The notes under the pieces: generated by a model
Told to the model about the DNA's origin: nothing
What the model saw: the letters and a program-made list of their open reading frames with translations, nothing else
The model's database searches: none
Made by a program: the position numbers and the translations under genes
In this document: piece after piece, positions 1-7,522 of the stretch
Position numbering within the stretch: position 1 is the first letter of the stretch
Layout of the letters: the number at the start of each line of letters is the position of its first letter
Origin: an uncultured bacterium
Lineage (GTDB): Bacteria; Krumholzibacteriota; Krumholzibacteriia; LZORAL124-64-63
Assembly (NCBI GenBank): GCA_903847545.1
Contig: CAINDZ010000575.1
Location: 1 to 15,298 of the forward strand
Direction of reading: 5' to 3'
Length of the DNA: 15,298 bases

Positions 1-1211
1 GTCTTCTTCGGTGGCGTGGCGGGCTTGGCCGCGGTCGCCTTCTTCGGGGTCGCCTTCGTGGATGCCTTGGATTTCGCCGTGGATTTCGTGGTGGCCTTGG
101 TGGTGGCCTTGGGCTTCGTGGCAGCTGACTTCGTGGTCGCTGCCTTCGTTGATGTTGCCTTGGCGGTTGCTGCCTTGGCGGTTGCTGCCTTGGCGGCAGG
201 CTTGTTCACCGTCGCGGCGGCAGCCTTCGCGGCGGCAGGTTTCGTGGCCGCTGCCTTGGTGGCCGCAGCCGTGGCCGGCGCCGTCGCGGCGTCCCCGGCC
301 GGCGCGCCGTCGACCCCGCCCTCGGTCCCCTCCGCGCCTTCCTCGCCCTCCTCGCCCTCGGGCACGGGGCGCGGGCGCACGGTCAGGCGGTCCTTGAAGC
401 GCAGGTCGATCTCGAGGTTGCGCTCGATGTGCTCGCGCGCCGTCAGGTAGCGCGAGATGCGGTCCGCGAACTGCTCGCGGCCCACCAGCAGCGTGCCGTA
501 GCTCACCTGGTCGGCATCCTTGGACAGGACGATGCCGAAGCCGTCGGGCCGGGCCACGACGAAGTCGACCGGCGTGACGGCGTCGAGTCCCGTCGACTCG
601 AAGGCCGAGACCAGCTCGAGCGTCGCCGGCGCCAGGTCCTGCGGCAGGCGCGCCGGGCCGCCGGCGCTGCGCTCGACGACGACGCCCGTCAGCACCGGCA
701 GCGCCGGGGCCATCATGTTCGCGGGGAACGGCAGCACGCGGCCATCGTCGACCAGCACCAGCGTGGGCGCGCCGGCCGGCGCCCCGGGCTCGGCGACGAC
801 CAGCAGCGGGCGCCACTCGACCAGCTCGACCGCCACCGCGCGCGGCCAGCGGCGCTGCATGTAGACCTGCCGCACCCACGGCAGGCGCGTGACGGCGGCG
901 TCGAGGTCGGGCTGCGCCACCGTCCACAGGTTGCGGCCCAGCAGGGGCGACAGCGCCACCTTCAACTGGTGCTCGTCGGTGAAGCGGTAGGCGCCGGTCT
1001 CGATGCGCGAGACCGCGAACAGGCCGCTCTGCGTCAGCGCCCAGGCGCCCCCGCCCAGCAGGGCCACCGCCAGGAACGAGAACAGCCAGCGTCGCCACGG
1101 CAGCCGCCGCCGCGCCGGCGCCTTGCGGCGCACGGCGAACACCACGTCGCGCCGCACCGCGGGGCGCAGCACCGGGCGGCCGGGTTCCTGCTCGGTGACG
1201 GCGAAGCTCAC
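1..1211 (-). CDS. ftsQ: Cell division protein FtsQ with Lys/Ala-rich C-terminal tail (partial, runs off window)
   Basis: FtsQ is a bitopic divisome protein linking early and late division proteins; its bulk lies outside the cytoplasmic membrane. I translated this frame by hand: 403 codons from the GTG at 1211 with no stop before the window edge. Seen: an Arg-rich cytoplasmic N-terminus (1-41), one membrane segment (about 42-60), a POTRA-like domain (about 66-137, including LPWVRQVYMQRRWPRAVAVE) and an FtsQ-type beta domain ending near 280 (EIDLRFKDRLTVRP). Then comes an acidic Gly/Glu linker (about 285-297), an Ala-rich stretch, and from Lys319 a Lys/Ala/Thr/Pro tail with 21 Lys in about 86 residues and no acidic residues. 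The GTG overlaps the murC stop as GTGA, with an AAGGG site just upstream. Known FtsQ proteins usually end soon after the beta domain, so the tail is odd. The FtsQ assignment is firm; the true end and the tail's role are unknown. Confidence 0.88.
   Translation of the reverse strand, partial: MSFAVTEQEPGRPVLRPAVRRDVVFAVRRKAPARRRLPWRRWLFSFLAVALLGGGAWALTQSGLFAVSRIETGAYRFTDEHQLKVALSPLLGRNLWTVAQPDLDAAVTRLPWVRQVYMQRRWPRAVAVELVEWRPLLVVAEPGAPAGAPTLVLVDDGRVLPFPANMMAPALPVLTGVVVERSAGGPARLPQDLAPATLELVSAFESTGLDAVTPVDFVVARPDGFGIVLSKDADQVSYGTLLVGREQFADRISRYLTAREHIERNLEIDLRFKDRLTVRPRPVPEGEEGEEGAEGTEGGVDGAPAGDAATAPATAAATKAAATKPAAAKAAAATVNKPAAKAATAKAATAKATSTKAATTKSAATKPKATTKATTKSTAKSKASTKATPKKATAAKPATPPKK
156..196 (-). 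repeat. 15-base tandem repeat (about 2.7 copies) in the ftsQ tail
   Basis: On the plus strand the unit TGCCTTGGCGGTTGC occurs at 156-170 and again, identically, at 171-185; a third partial copy matches its first 11 bases at 186-196. The unit is five codons and encodes Lys-Ala-Ala-Thr-Ala units on the minus strand. Identity at the DNA level suggests recent in-frame duplication; the neighbouring Lys/Ala sequence is similar in composition but more diverged. Confidence 0.85.
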
Positions 1212-2608
1212 GGACGGCCCTTTCCGCCCGGCGCGGGCCGCTGGTCGAGGTGGCGGCAGACGCCCTCGACCTGCCGGCCGATGTCGCCGGCGCCCAGCGT
1301 CAGCACGAGCGACCCGCGGGCCGCGCGCGCGTCGAGCCACGCCGCGATGCTGTCATGGCCGGGCACCAGGTCGACCAGGCGACCCTTGGCCTGGAGGTGA
1401 CCCGCGATGGTGGCGCTGTCGCCGCCGGGGCGGGGCTCCTCGCCGGCCGCGTAGACGGGAAGCAGCCCGACCGCGTCGGCGCCCGCGAGGGCGTCGGCGA
1501 ACTCGCGCGCGAAGCGCTCGGTGCGCGAGTGGCGATGCGGCTGGAACAGCACCGACACGGGGCGCCCGAAGCCGCGCGCCACGGCCATGACCGCGCCGAT
1601 CTCGGTCGGGTGGTGGCCGTAGTCGTCGATGACCAGCACGCCGCCGTGCTCGCCGTACTCCTCGCAGCGGCGACCCACGCCGGTGCTGCCCTCGAGGCCC
1701 TGCGCGATGCGCGCGAACGGGATCTCCAGCTCGAGGCCGACGGCGACTGCCGCCAGCGCGTTCTGCAGGTTGTGGCGCCCGCGCAGCTTCAGGCGCAGCG
1801 GGCCGAGCTCGCGGCCGAACGCCCACACCACGGCCTCCTGGCCGTCGGCGTCCTCGACGATGGTGCCGGGGTCGGCGCGCACCTCGGCCTCGCGCGACAG
1901 GCCGTAGGTGATGGTCTTGCGCTCGATCTGCGGCAGCAGGGCGCGCACCTGCGGGTCGTCCACGCACACGACGCAGGCGCCGTAGAACGGAACGCGGTGC
2001 AGGAACTCCTGGAACGTCGCGACCAGCGTCTCGAGGTCGGGGTAGTGGTCCACGTGCTCGAGGTCGATGTTCGTCACCACCGCCACCGTGGGCGTCAGGT
2101 GCAGGAACGAGCCGTCGCTCTCGTCGGCCTCGGCCACGAGGTGCGGGCCCGCCCCCATCACCGCGCCGGTGCCCATCGCGCGGATCTTGCCGCCGACGAT
2201 CACCGTGGGATCCAGGCCGCCCGCCTCGAGCACGGCGGCCACCAGCGTCGTCGTCGTGGTCTTGCCATGGCTGCCGGCGACCGCGATGCCGTGCTTCAGG
2301 CGCATCAGCTCGGCGAGCATCTCGGCGCGCCGGATCACCGGCAGGCGCGCGGCGCGGGCGGCGGCCACCTCGCAGTTGGCCGCAGTCACGGCCGACGAGC
2401 GCACGATGACGTCGGCGCCGCGGATGTTCTCGGCGGCGTGCCCGATGTGGATGCGGGCGCCCAGCTTCTCGAGGCGGTCGGTCGTCGCCGTCCGGTGCAG
2501 GTCGCTGCCGCTGACGGTGAAGCCGAGGTTCAACAACACCTCGGCGATGCCGCTCATGCCGACGCCGCCGATCGCCACCAGATGGATGTGCCGAGTGTTG
2601 CGGAACAT
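1208..2608 (-). CDS. murC: UDP-N-acetylmuramate--L-alanine ligase MurC
   Basis: This cytoplasmic ligase adds L-alanine to UDP-MurNAc using ATP, the first step of stem-peptide synthesis. The 466-residue product is normal for the family. Seen: an N-terminal Rossmann-like domain with GGVGMSG (14-20), the Mur-ligase P-loop GSHGKTT (112-118), the EADESDGS segment (160-167), TNIDLEHVDHYPD (179-191), the GRHNLQN motif (277-283) and the C-terminal DDYGHHP motif (328-334), which is a MurC hallmark. The ATG at 2608 follows murG by only 4 bases, and its GGGGG ribosome site lies inside the end of murG. The stop overlaps the ftsQ GTG. No key residue appears missing. Confidence 0.96.
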   Translation of the reverse strand: MFRNTRHIHLVAIGGVGMSGIAEVLLNLGFTVSGSDLHRTATTDRLEKLGARIHIGHAAENIRGADVIVRSSAVTAANCEVAAARAARLPVIRRAEMLAELMRLKHGIAVAGSHGKTTTTTLVAAVLEAGGLDPTVIVGGKIRAMGTGAVMGAGPHLVAEADESDGSFLHLTPTVAVVTNIDLEHVDHYPDLETLVATFQEFLHRVPFYGACVVCVDDPQVRALLPQIERKTITYGLSREAEVRADPGTIVEDADGQEAVVWAFGRELGPLRLKLRGRHNLQNALAAVAVGLELEIPFARIAQGLEGSTGVGRRCEEYGEHGGVLVIDDYGHHPTEIGAVMAVARGFGRPVSVLFQPHRHSRTERFAREFADALAGADAVGLLPVYAAGEEPRPGGDSATIAGHLQAKGRLVDLVPGHDSIAAWLDARAARGSLVLTLGAGDIGRQVEGVCRHLDQRPAPGGKGRP

Positions 2609-2612
2609 GCCG

Positions 2613-3758
2613 TCACCCCCGCTTCAGGACGGGTTCGGCGCGGCCGGCGGGATGGCCGGCCAGCGCCAGGAGATCCGAGGCGATCACGCGCGCCGCCTGC
2701 GGCCGCGCCAGGGCGCGCGCCGCGTCGCCCAGCGCCGCCAGGCGGGCCGGGTCGCCGAGCAGTTCCGCGACGGCCGCCGCCAGGCGGGGCCCGTCGCACT
2801 CGGCGTCGAGCAGGACCACCGCCGCGCCGGCGGCCTCGCAGTCGCGCGCGTTGCGCACCTGGTGGTCGTCGGTCGCGTGCGGGAACGGCACCAGCACCGC
2901 GGGCTTGCCCAGGCAGTGCAGCTCGGCCAGCGTCATGGCGCCGGCGCGGCAGACGACCAGGTCGGCGCGCGCCAGCTCGCCGGCCATGTCGTCGATGTAC
3001 GGCACCACGGACAGGTTGCCCGACGGCGCGGCCGCGGCCACCGCCGCCGCCGTCGCCGCGTGCTCGCGCGGGCCGGTCTGCACCAGCATCGTCAGGCCCG
3101 GGCGCCCGTCCCAGCCGCCGGCCGCCGCGGCGACCGCGCGGTTGAGCGTGGCCGCCCCGCCGCTGCCGCCAAAGACCAGCACGTGGCGCGCGCCGTCGGA
3201 GTCCGCGCGCGCCTGCCGCGGCCGCTCGCCGGCGGCCGCCATCGCCCCGCGCACCGGGTTGCCCGTCGCCACGCACACGCCGGCGGGGAACCACTTCGCG
3301 GCGCCGGCGAAACCCAGGTACGCGCGCCGCGCCCAGCGCCCGACCAGGCGGTTCACCGAGCCGGGGATCGCGTTCTGCTCCTGCACCGCGCAGGGGACGC
3401 CCAGCAGGCGCGCCGCCGCGATGACCGGCGCGCTCACGTACCCGCCGGTGCCCAGCACGACGGCCGGGCGCCAGCGCAGCAGCAGCCCCAGGCTGCCCAG
3501 CCCGCCGAGCGCGAAGTTTACCAGAAACCGCAGGCGCGCCACCATCCCCATGCCGCGGAAGCCGGACGCGGCGATCGCCGTGAACGGCCACCCCGCGCGC
3601 GGCACCAGCGTGGCCTCCAGGCCGCGCCGCGTGCCGACGAAGCGGATGTCCGCCTCGGGCGCCAGCTGCCGCAGCTGCTCGGCCACGGCCAGGCCCGGGT
3701 AGACGTGTCCCCCGGTGCCGCCGCCCGTCAGCAGGATGCGCAGGCGCCGCGTGCTCAT
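2613..3758 (-). CDS. murG: Lipid II synthase MurG (N-acetylglucosaminyltransferase)
   Basis: MurG is a GT28-family glycosyltransferase on the inner face of the membrane; it moves GlcNAc from UDP-GlcNAc onto lipid I to make lipid II. The product is 381 residues. Seen: the glycine-rich loop GGTGGHVYP (13-21), then GTGGYVSAPV, QEQNAIPGSVNR and GNPVR. The C-terminal half has the second glycine loop FGGSGGA, the RAGAMTLAEL segment and PFPHATDDHQ, which belong to the UDP-GlcNAc-binding side. The ATG overlaps the ftsW stop by four bases (ATGA), so the two are probably translationally coupled. A start further upstream would run into ftsW in another frame and was rejected. Confidence 0.96.
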   Translation of the reverse strand: MSTRRLRILLTGGGTGGHVYPGLAVAEQLRQLAPEADIRFVGTRRGLEATLVPRAGWPFTAIAASGFRGMGMVARLRFLVNFALGGLGSLGLLLRWRPAVVLGTGGYVSAPVIAAARLLGVPCAVQEQNAIPGSVNRLVGRWARRAYLGFAGAAKWFPAGVCVATGNPVRGAMAAAGERPRQARADSDGARHVLVFGGSGGAATLNRAVAAAAGGWDGRPGLTMLVQTGPREHAATAAAVAAAAPSGNLSVVPYIDDMAGELARADLVVCRAGAMTLAELHCLGKPAVLVPFPHATDDHQVRNARDCEAAGAAVVLLDAECDGPRLAAAVAELLGDPARLAALGDAARALARPQAARVIASDLLALAGHPAGRAEPVLKRG

Positions 3759-4936
3759 GCCAGGCCGTCCCGCGTCCAGCGCTGCTTGTAGACCTGGTAC
3801 GACTGGCTCGCGCGGTCGATGCTCAGCAGGATGCCGATGGTCCCCATCGTCGCCAGCATGGCGGTCCCGCCGAAGCTGACCAGCGGCAGCGGCACGCCGA
3901 CCACCGGGAACATGCCCGTCACCATCGCCAGGTTCGTGATGCCGTAGATGGCCAGGCCGCCGGTCAGGCCGGTGGCCAGCGCGCGGCCGAACGGATCGGG
4001 GGCGCGCTGCGCGATGATGAACCCGCGCCAGATGAACAGCATCAGCAGCGCGATGACGCCCAGCGAGCCGACCAGGCCCATCTCCTCGCCCAGCACCGAG
4101 TACACGAAGTCCGTGTGGGCCTCGGGCAGGAAGGCGTACTTGTTGTGGCTCTGGCCGATGCCCAGGCCGCGCAGGCCGCCGGCGCCCAGGCCGATCAGCG
4201 ACTGGTCGACCTGGTGGCCGAACGAGCCGCCGCCCAGGCCCTTGGCCACGCCGTCGACGCGCGTCGTGATCTTGTCGATCGCCAGGTAGCCCACGACGAC
4301 GGCGACGGGCGCGCCCATCAGGCACCAGCGCAGCCAGCGGTCGGCCGCGCCGGTCACGAACAGCATCAGCATCGTCACGCCGCCGACCACCATCACGTTG
4401 CCGTAGTTGGGCTGCAGGAAGAGCATGGCCATCAGCAGCAGGGGCCCCACGCCCAGCGTGACGAGCAGCGGGCGGCCGGGCGCGCGCACGCCGGCCCGGT
4501 TCGAGGCCAGGCGCTCGGCCAGGAACATCACCATCGCCAGCTTGGCCAGCTCGACGGGCTGCAGCGAGAAGCCGCCGACGTTGATCCAGCGGTTGATCTC
4601 GTCGTTGCCGTTGGCGTCGTGACGGCCGATGACCAGCGTCATCGCCACCAGCACGTACGAGGCGGCCATCGCCGGCCGGTTGAACCACGGGTGGCGCCAC
4701 AGGTGGTAGTCGATGTGCGAGAGCGCCAGCATCAGCGCGCCGCCGATGCCGATCATCGTCAGGTGCTTGACCGCGATGAAGTGCTCGCCCATCGCCGAGT
4801 GGGAGCCCTGCGGGTTGAAGCTGCCCGCGCCGTACACCTCGAAGATGCCCATGAAGAGCAGCAGGCCGGTCGAGCCGAGGAGCCAGCGGTCGGCCCCCTC
4901 GAAGACGCCGATCATCCCGCGCAGTGTGCGTTGCAT
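3755..4936 (-). CDS. ftsW: Septal peptidoglycan polymerase FtsW (SEDS family)
   Basis: FtsW polymerises lipid II into glycan strands at the septum, paired with the transpeptidase FtsI. The 393-residue product is strongly hydrophobic, with about ten likely membrane segments. SEDS hallmarks are visible: RWINVGGFSLQPVELAKLAM in the first half, FLQPNYGN in the middle, and LPEAHTDFVYSVLGEEMGLV in the large extracytoplasmic loop. The Asp of HTDF in that loop corresponds to the residue reported as catalytic in SEDS proteins. The C-terminus has PLPLVSFGGTAML. I chose the ATG at 4936 because GGAGGG lies a few bases upstream and the protein then starts just before the first membrane segment. The frame stays open upstream, but that part is antisense-type sequence overlapping murD. 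FtsW fits better than RodA because of the dcw context. Confidence 0.95.
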   Translation of the reverse strand: MQRTLRGMIGVFEGADRWLLGSTGLLLFMGIFEVYGAGSFNPQGSHSAMGEHFIAVKHLTMIGIGGALMLALSHIDYHLWRHPWFNRPAMAASYVLVAMTLVIGRHDANGNDEINRWINVGGFSLQPVELAKLAMVMFLAERLASNRAGVRAPGRPLLVTLGVGPLLLMAMLFLQPNYGNVMVVGGVTMLMLFVTGAADRWLRWCLMGAPVAVVVGYLAIDKITTRVDGVAKGLGGGSFGHQVDQSLIGLGAGGLRGLGIGQSHNKYAFLPEAHTDFVYSVLGEEMGLVGSLGVIALLMLFIWRGFIIAQRAPDPFGRALATGLTGGLAIYGITNLAMVTGMFPVVGVPLPLVSFGGTAMLATMGTIGILLSIDRASQSYQVYKQRWTRDGLA

Positions 4937-4960
4937 GCGACCCTCCGTGGTCGTGTTGGT

Positions 4961-4980
4961 CCCGGGCCGTCCCGCCCGGG
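4961..4980 (-). other. Short GC-rich hairpin between murD and ftsW
   Basis: The 65-base gap between murD and ftsW contains a perfect 7-base inverted repeat: CCCGGGC at 4961-4967 and GCCCGGG at 4974-4980, with a 6-base loop. No run of T follows on the minus strand, so it is unlikely to be a classical terminator. It could be an RNA-stability or pausing element, or chance in GC-rich DNA. Confidence 0.3.
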
Positions 4981-5001
4981 CGTCGTCCCCGGCCCCGTGG
5001 C

Positions 5002-6372
5002 CTAGGGGCGTCGGCCTCCCGCCTTGATCGCCGCGGCGGCGAAGGCCGCCCCGCGCGCCTTGTAGTTGGCGAACATGTCGAAGCTCGCGCAGGCCGGGCT
5101 CAGCAGCACGGTCGCGTCGGGCTCGGCCAGTTGCGCTGCCAGCGCCACCGCCTGGTCCATGTCGGCGGCGTTGCTCAGCGGGACGGCGCCCGCCAGCGCG
5201 CGACCAATCGCGGGTCCTTCCGCGCCGATCAGCACGACGTGCCGCACCGCCCCCATCACCTCGCGCAGCGGGGCGTAGTCCTCGCCCTTGCCGCTGCCGC
5301 CCGCGATCAGGACGACCTGCCCATGGTGGTCGGCCAGGCCGGCGCACACCGCGTGCACGTTGGTCGCCTTCGTGTCGTTGACGAACCGCACGCCCCCGCG
5401 CACGGCCACCAGTTCGTGCCGGTCGGCCAGGCCCGCGAACGTGCGCAGACCCTCGGCCATCGCCGCCGGGTCGAGGTCCAGGCCCAGGCCCATCGCCACC
5501 GCGGCCAGCGCGTTCAGCCGGTTGGTGGGCGAACGCTGCGCCAGTTCGGCCTCCGGCAGCAGAGGCGCGGCACCGGCGGCATCGCGCCCCGCCCACAGCA
5601 CGCCGTCGCGGAAGAACACGCCCGCCCCGCCGGCCTCGTCACCGTACCACAGGCGCGCCGCGCGCGTCGGCCAGGCCATCGCCTCGGGGCAGCGCGTCCA
5701 GGTGACGAACAGTCCCTCGGCGGTCAGCAGGCCCGCCAGCCGCTGCTTGGCGGCGTAGTACGCGGCCAGGTCCGGGTACCGGTCCAGGTGGTCCGGCGCC
5801 AGGTTCAGGACGGCCCCCACGCGCGGCCGGAACGTGTCGACGCTCTCCAGCTGGAAGCTGCTGACCTCCAGCACCGCGACGTCGTCCGGCTCCAGCTCCT
5901 CGGCCACCAGGCACAGCGGGCGGCCCACGTTGCCCAGCGCCTCGCCGCGACGGCCCGCCGCGCGAACCAGGTGCGCCACGAGCTCGGTCGTGGTCGACTT
6001 GCCGTTGGTGCCGGTGATGGCCACCGGCACGGCGCGGCAGAAGCGCGCGCCCAGTTCCAGTTCGCCGATGACCGGCACGCCCGCCGGCAGCGCCGCCAGC
6101 CGCGGGTGCGTGCCCGGCACGCCCGGGCTGATGACGACCAGGTCGGGCGCGGCCCAGGCGCCCTGCGGGACGCGGCCGCCCTCGAGCACCTCATCGAAGC
6201 AGGAGGCCGCCGTGGCGGCGACCTCCTCGCGTTCCCAGCGCGCGTGCAGCGTGGCGGTGTCAGCGTCGTCGAGGCCCAGCACGCTCGCCCCGTGGCGGCG
6301 CAGCAGGCCGCCGGCGGCGCAACCGCTGCGCGCCAGCCCGACCACCCAGCACCGCTTCCCCTGCAACCGCAT
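5002..6372 (-). CDS. murD: UDP-N-acetylmuramoyl-L-alanine--D-glutamate ligase MurD
   Basis: MurD adds D-glutamate to UDP-MurNAc-L-Ala in the cytoplasm, the second stem-peptide ligation. The product is 456 residues, close to the family norm. Seen: an N-terminal nucleotide-binding-like domain (VVGLARSG, 10-17), VVISPGVPGTHP (79-90), the P-loop GTNGKST (121-127), LEVSSFQLE, NLAPDHLDRY, a KQRL segment that holds the lysine known to be carbamylated in the family, the substrate loop RFVNDTKATN, and a C-terminal SPACASFDMFANYKARG. The ATG at 6372 has GGAGAGG just upstream and follows mraY by 18 bases. Nothing looks broken. Confidence 0.95.
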   Translation of the reverse strand: MRLQGKRCWVVGLARSGCAAGGLLRRHGASVLGLDDADTATLHARWEREEVAATAASCFDEVLEGGRVPQGAWAAPDLVVISPGVPGTHPRLAALPAGVPVIGELELGARFCRAVPVAITGTNGKSTTTELVAHLVRAAGRRGEALGNVGRPLCLVAEELEPDDVAVLEVSSFQLESVDTFRPRVGAVLNLAPDHLDRYPDLAAYYAAKQRLAGLLTAEGLFVTWTRCPEAMAWPTRAARLWYGDEAGGAGVFFRDGVLWAGRDAAGAAPLLPEAELAQRSPTNRLNALAAVAMGLGLDLDPAAMAEGLRTFAGLADRHELVAVRGGVRFVNDTKATNVHAVCAGLADHHGQVVLIAGGSGKGEDYAPLREVMGAVRHVVLIGAEGPAIGRALAGAVPLSNAADMDQAVALAAQLAEPDATVLLSPACASFDMFANYKARGAAFAAAAIKAGGRRP

Positions 6373-6390
6373 GGCCTCTCCCGGTCGCGC

Positions 6391-7479
6391 CTACTGCAGC
6401 TTGATGGACGACATGCCCAGCAGCAGCAGCAGGATGCCGATGATCCAGAACCGGACCGTCACCTGCGTCTCGGACCAGCCGAGCAGCTCGAAGTGGTGGT
6501 GCAGCGGCGCCATCCTGAACAGCCGCTTGCCGTGCGTGCGCTTGAAGTACATGACCTGCAGCATCACGGACACGGCCTCGGCGACGAACATGCCGCCGAG
6601 CACGACCAGCAGGAACTCGCGCTTGACCAGGATGGCTACGGTGCCGAGCGCGCCGCCCAGCGCCAGGCTGCCGGTGTCGCCCATGAACACGCGGGCCGGG
6701 TGCGCGTTGAACCACAGGAACCCGAGCGAGGCGCCGACCACCGCGGCGCAATACACCGTCAACTCGCCGGCGTGCGGCAGGTAGGGCGCGTTCAGGTACT
6801 GGGCGAAGGCGACGTGGCCGGTCAGGTACGACAGGATGGCGTACGCGGCGAAGGCCAGCGCGCTCAGGCCGATGGCCAGGCCGTCCAGCCCGTCGGTCAG
6901 GTTGACCGCGTTGCTGGCGCCGGTCACCACGAGAATGACCAGCGGGATGTAGAACGGCCCCCAGTTGATGTAGACGTTCTTCAGGAACGGCACCGCGGTC
7001 TGCGTCAGCAGCGGGTCGGCGCCGCCGGTCTTCAGCAGCACGATGCCCAGCAGCAGGCCGTAGCTGACCTGGCCGACCAGCTTGAAGCGACCGACCATCC
7101 CCTTGGGGTGCTTCTTGACCACCTTAAGGTAGTCGTCGATGAAGCCGATCGCGCCCATCCAAACGGTGCTCAGCAGCGCCAGCAGCACGTAGCGGTTGCT
7201 GAGGTCGGCCCACAGCAGCGTGGGAATGACGATGGCGCCCAGCACGAGCACGCCGCCCATCGTCGGGGTGCCCTTCTTCTTCTGGTGCGTGGCCGGCCCG
7301 TCGGCGCGGATCTCCTCGCCCAGCTGCATCGCATGCAGCTTGCGGATGACCCAGTCGCCGAGCAGGAAGCAGATGAGGAGCGCCGTGACCGTGGCGTACG
7401 CCGAGCGGAAGGTGATGTACTTGAAGACGTTGAACGCCGACCAGTACTGGTGCAGCGGATACAGCAGATGATAGAACAT
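6391..7479 (-). CDS. mraY: Phospho-MurNAc-pentapeptide transferase MraY
   Basis: MraY moves phospho-MurNAc-pentapeptide from UDP to undecaprenyl phosphate, making lipid I at the inner face of the membrane. The 362-residue product is the standard length and has about ten membrane segments. Seen: IRADGPATHQKKKGTPTMGG (57-76), the paired aspartates in FIDDYLKV (Asp115-Asp116), SNAVNLTDGLDGLA (189-202), the GDTGS motif (Asp268) and the C-terminal PLHHHFE (His327-329). These are all landmark residues of the family. The ATG at 7479 was chosen because AAGGAAG lies directly upstream and the N-terminus MFYHLLYPL matches MraY proteins. It lies 43 bases after the murF stop. Confidence 0.97.
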   Translation of the reverse strand: MFYHLLYPLHQYWSAFNVFKYITFRSAYATVTALLICFLLGDWVIRKLHAMQLGEEIRADGPATHQKKKGTPTMGGVLVLGAIVIPTLLWADLSNRYVLLALLSTVWMGAIGFIDDYLKVVKKHPKGMVGRFKLVGQVSYGLLLGIVLLKTGGADPLLTQTAVPFLKNVYINWGPFYIPLVILVVTGASNAVNLTDGLDGLAIGLSALAFAAYAILSYLTGHVAFAQYLNAPYLPHAGELTVYCAAVVGASLGFLWFNAHPARVFMGDTGSLALGGALGTVAILVKREFLLVVLGGMFVAEAVSVMLQVMYFKRTHGKRLFRMAPLHHHFELLGWSETQVTVRFWIIGILLLLLGMSSIKLQ

Positions 7480-7522
7480 GGCTTCCTTGCCCGAATGTGC
7501 GGCCGTAGCCTCGAGTCGCGAC

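Noticed and set aside
1..300. Short repeated units that might suggest a CRISPR array
   Set aside because: The repeats are codon-phased, short, without unique spacers, and lie inside a coding frame.
16..450. Plus-strand Ala/Val/Phe-rich frame, which could look like a membrane or secreted protein
   Set aside because: It is the complement of the Lys/Ala tail of ftsQ; the minus-strand frame continues directly from a well-supported FtsQ domain.
4937..5596. Upstream extension of ftsW through murD
   Set aside because: The extension is Arg/Gly-rich and lies in another frame of murD; the ATG at 4936 has GGAGGG upstream and gives a normal FtsW.
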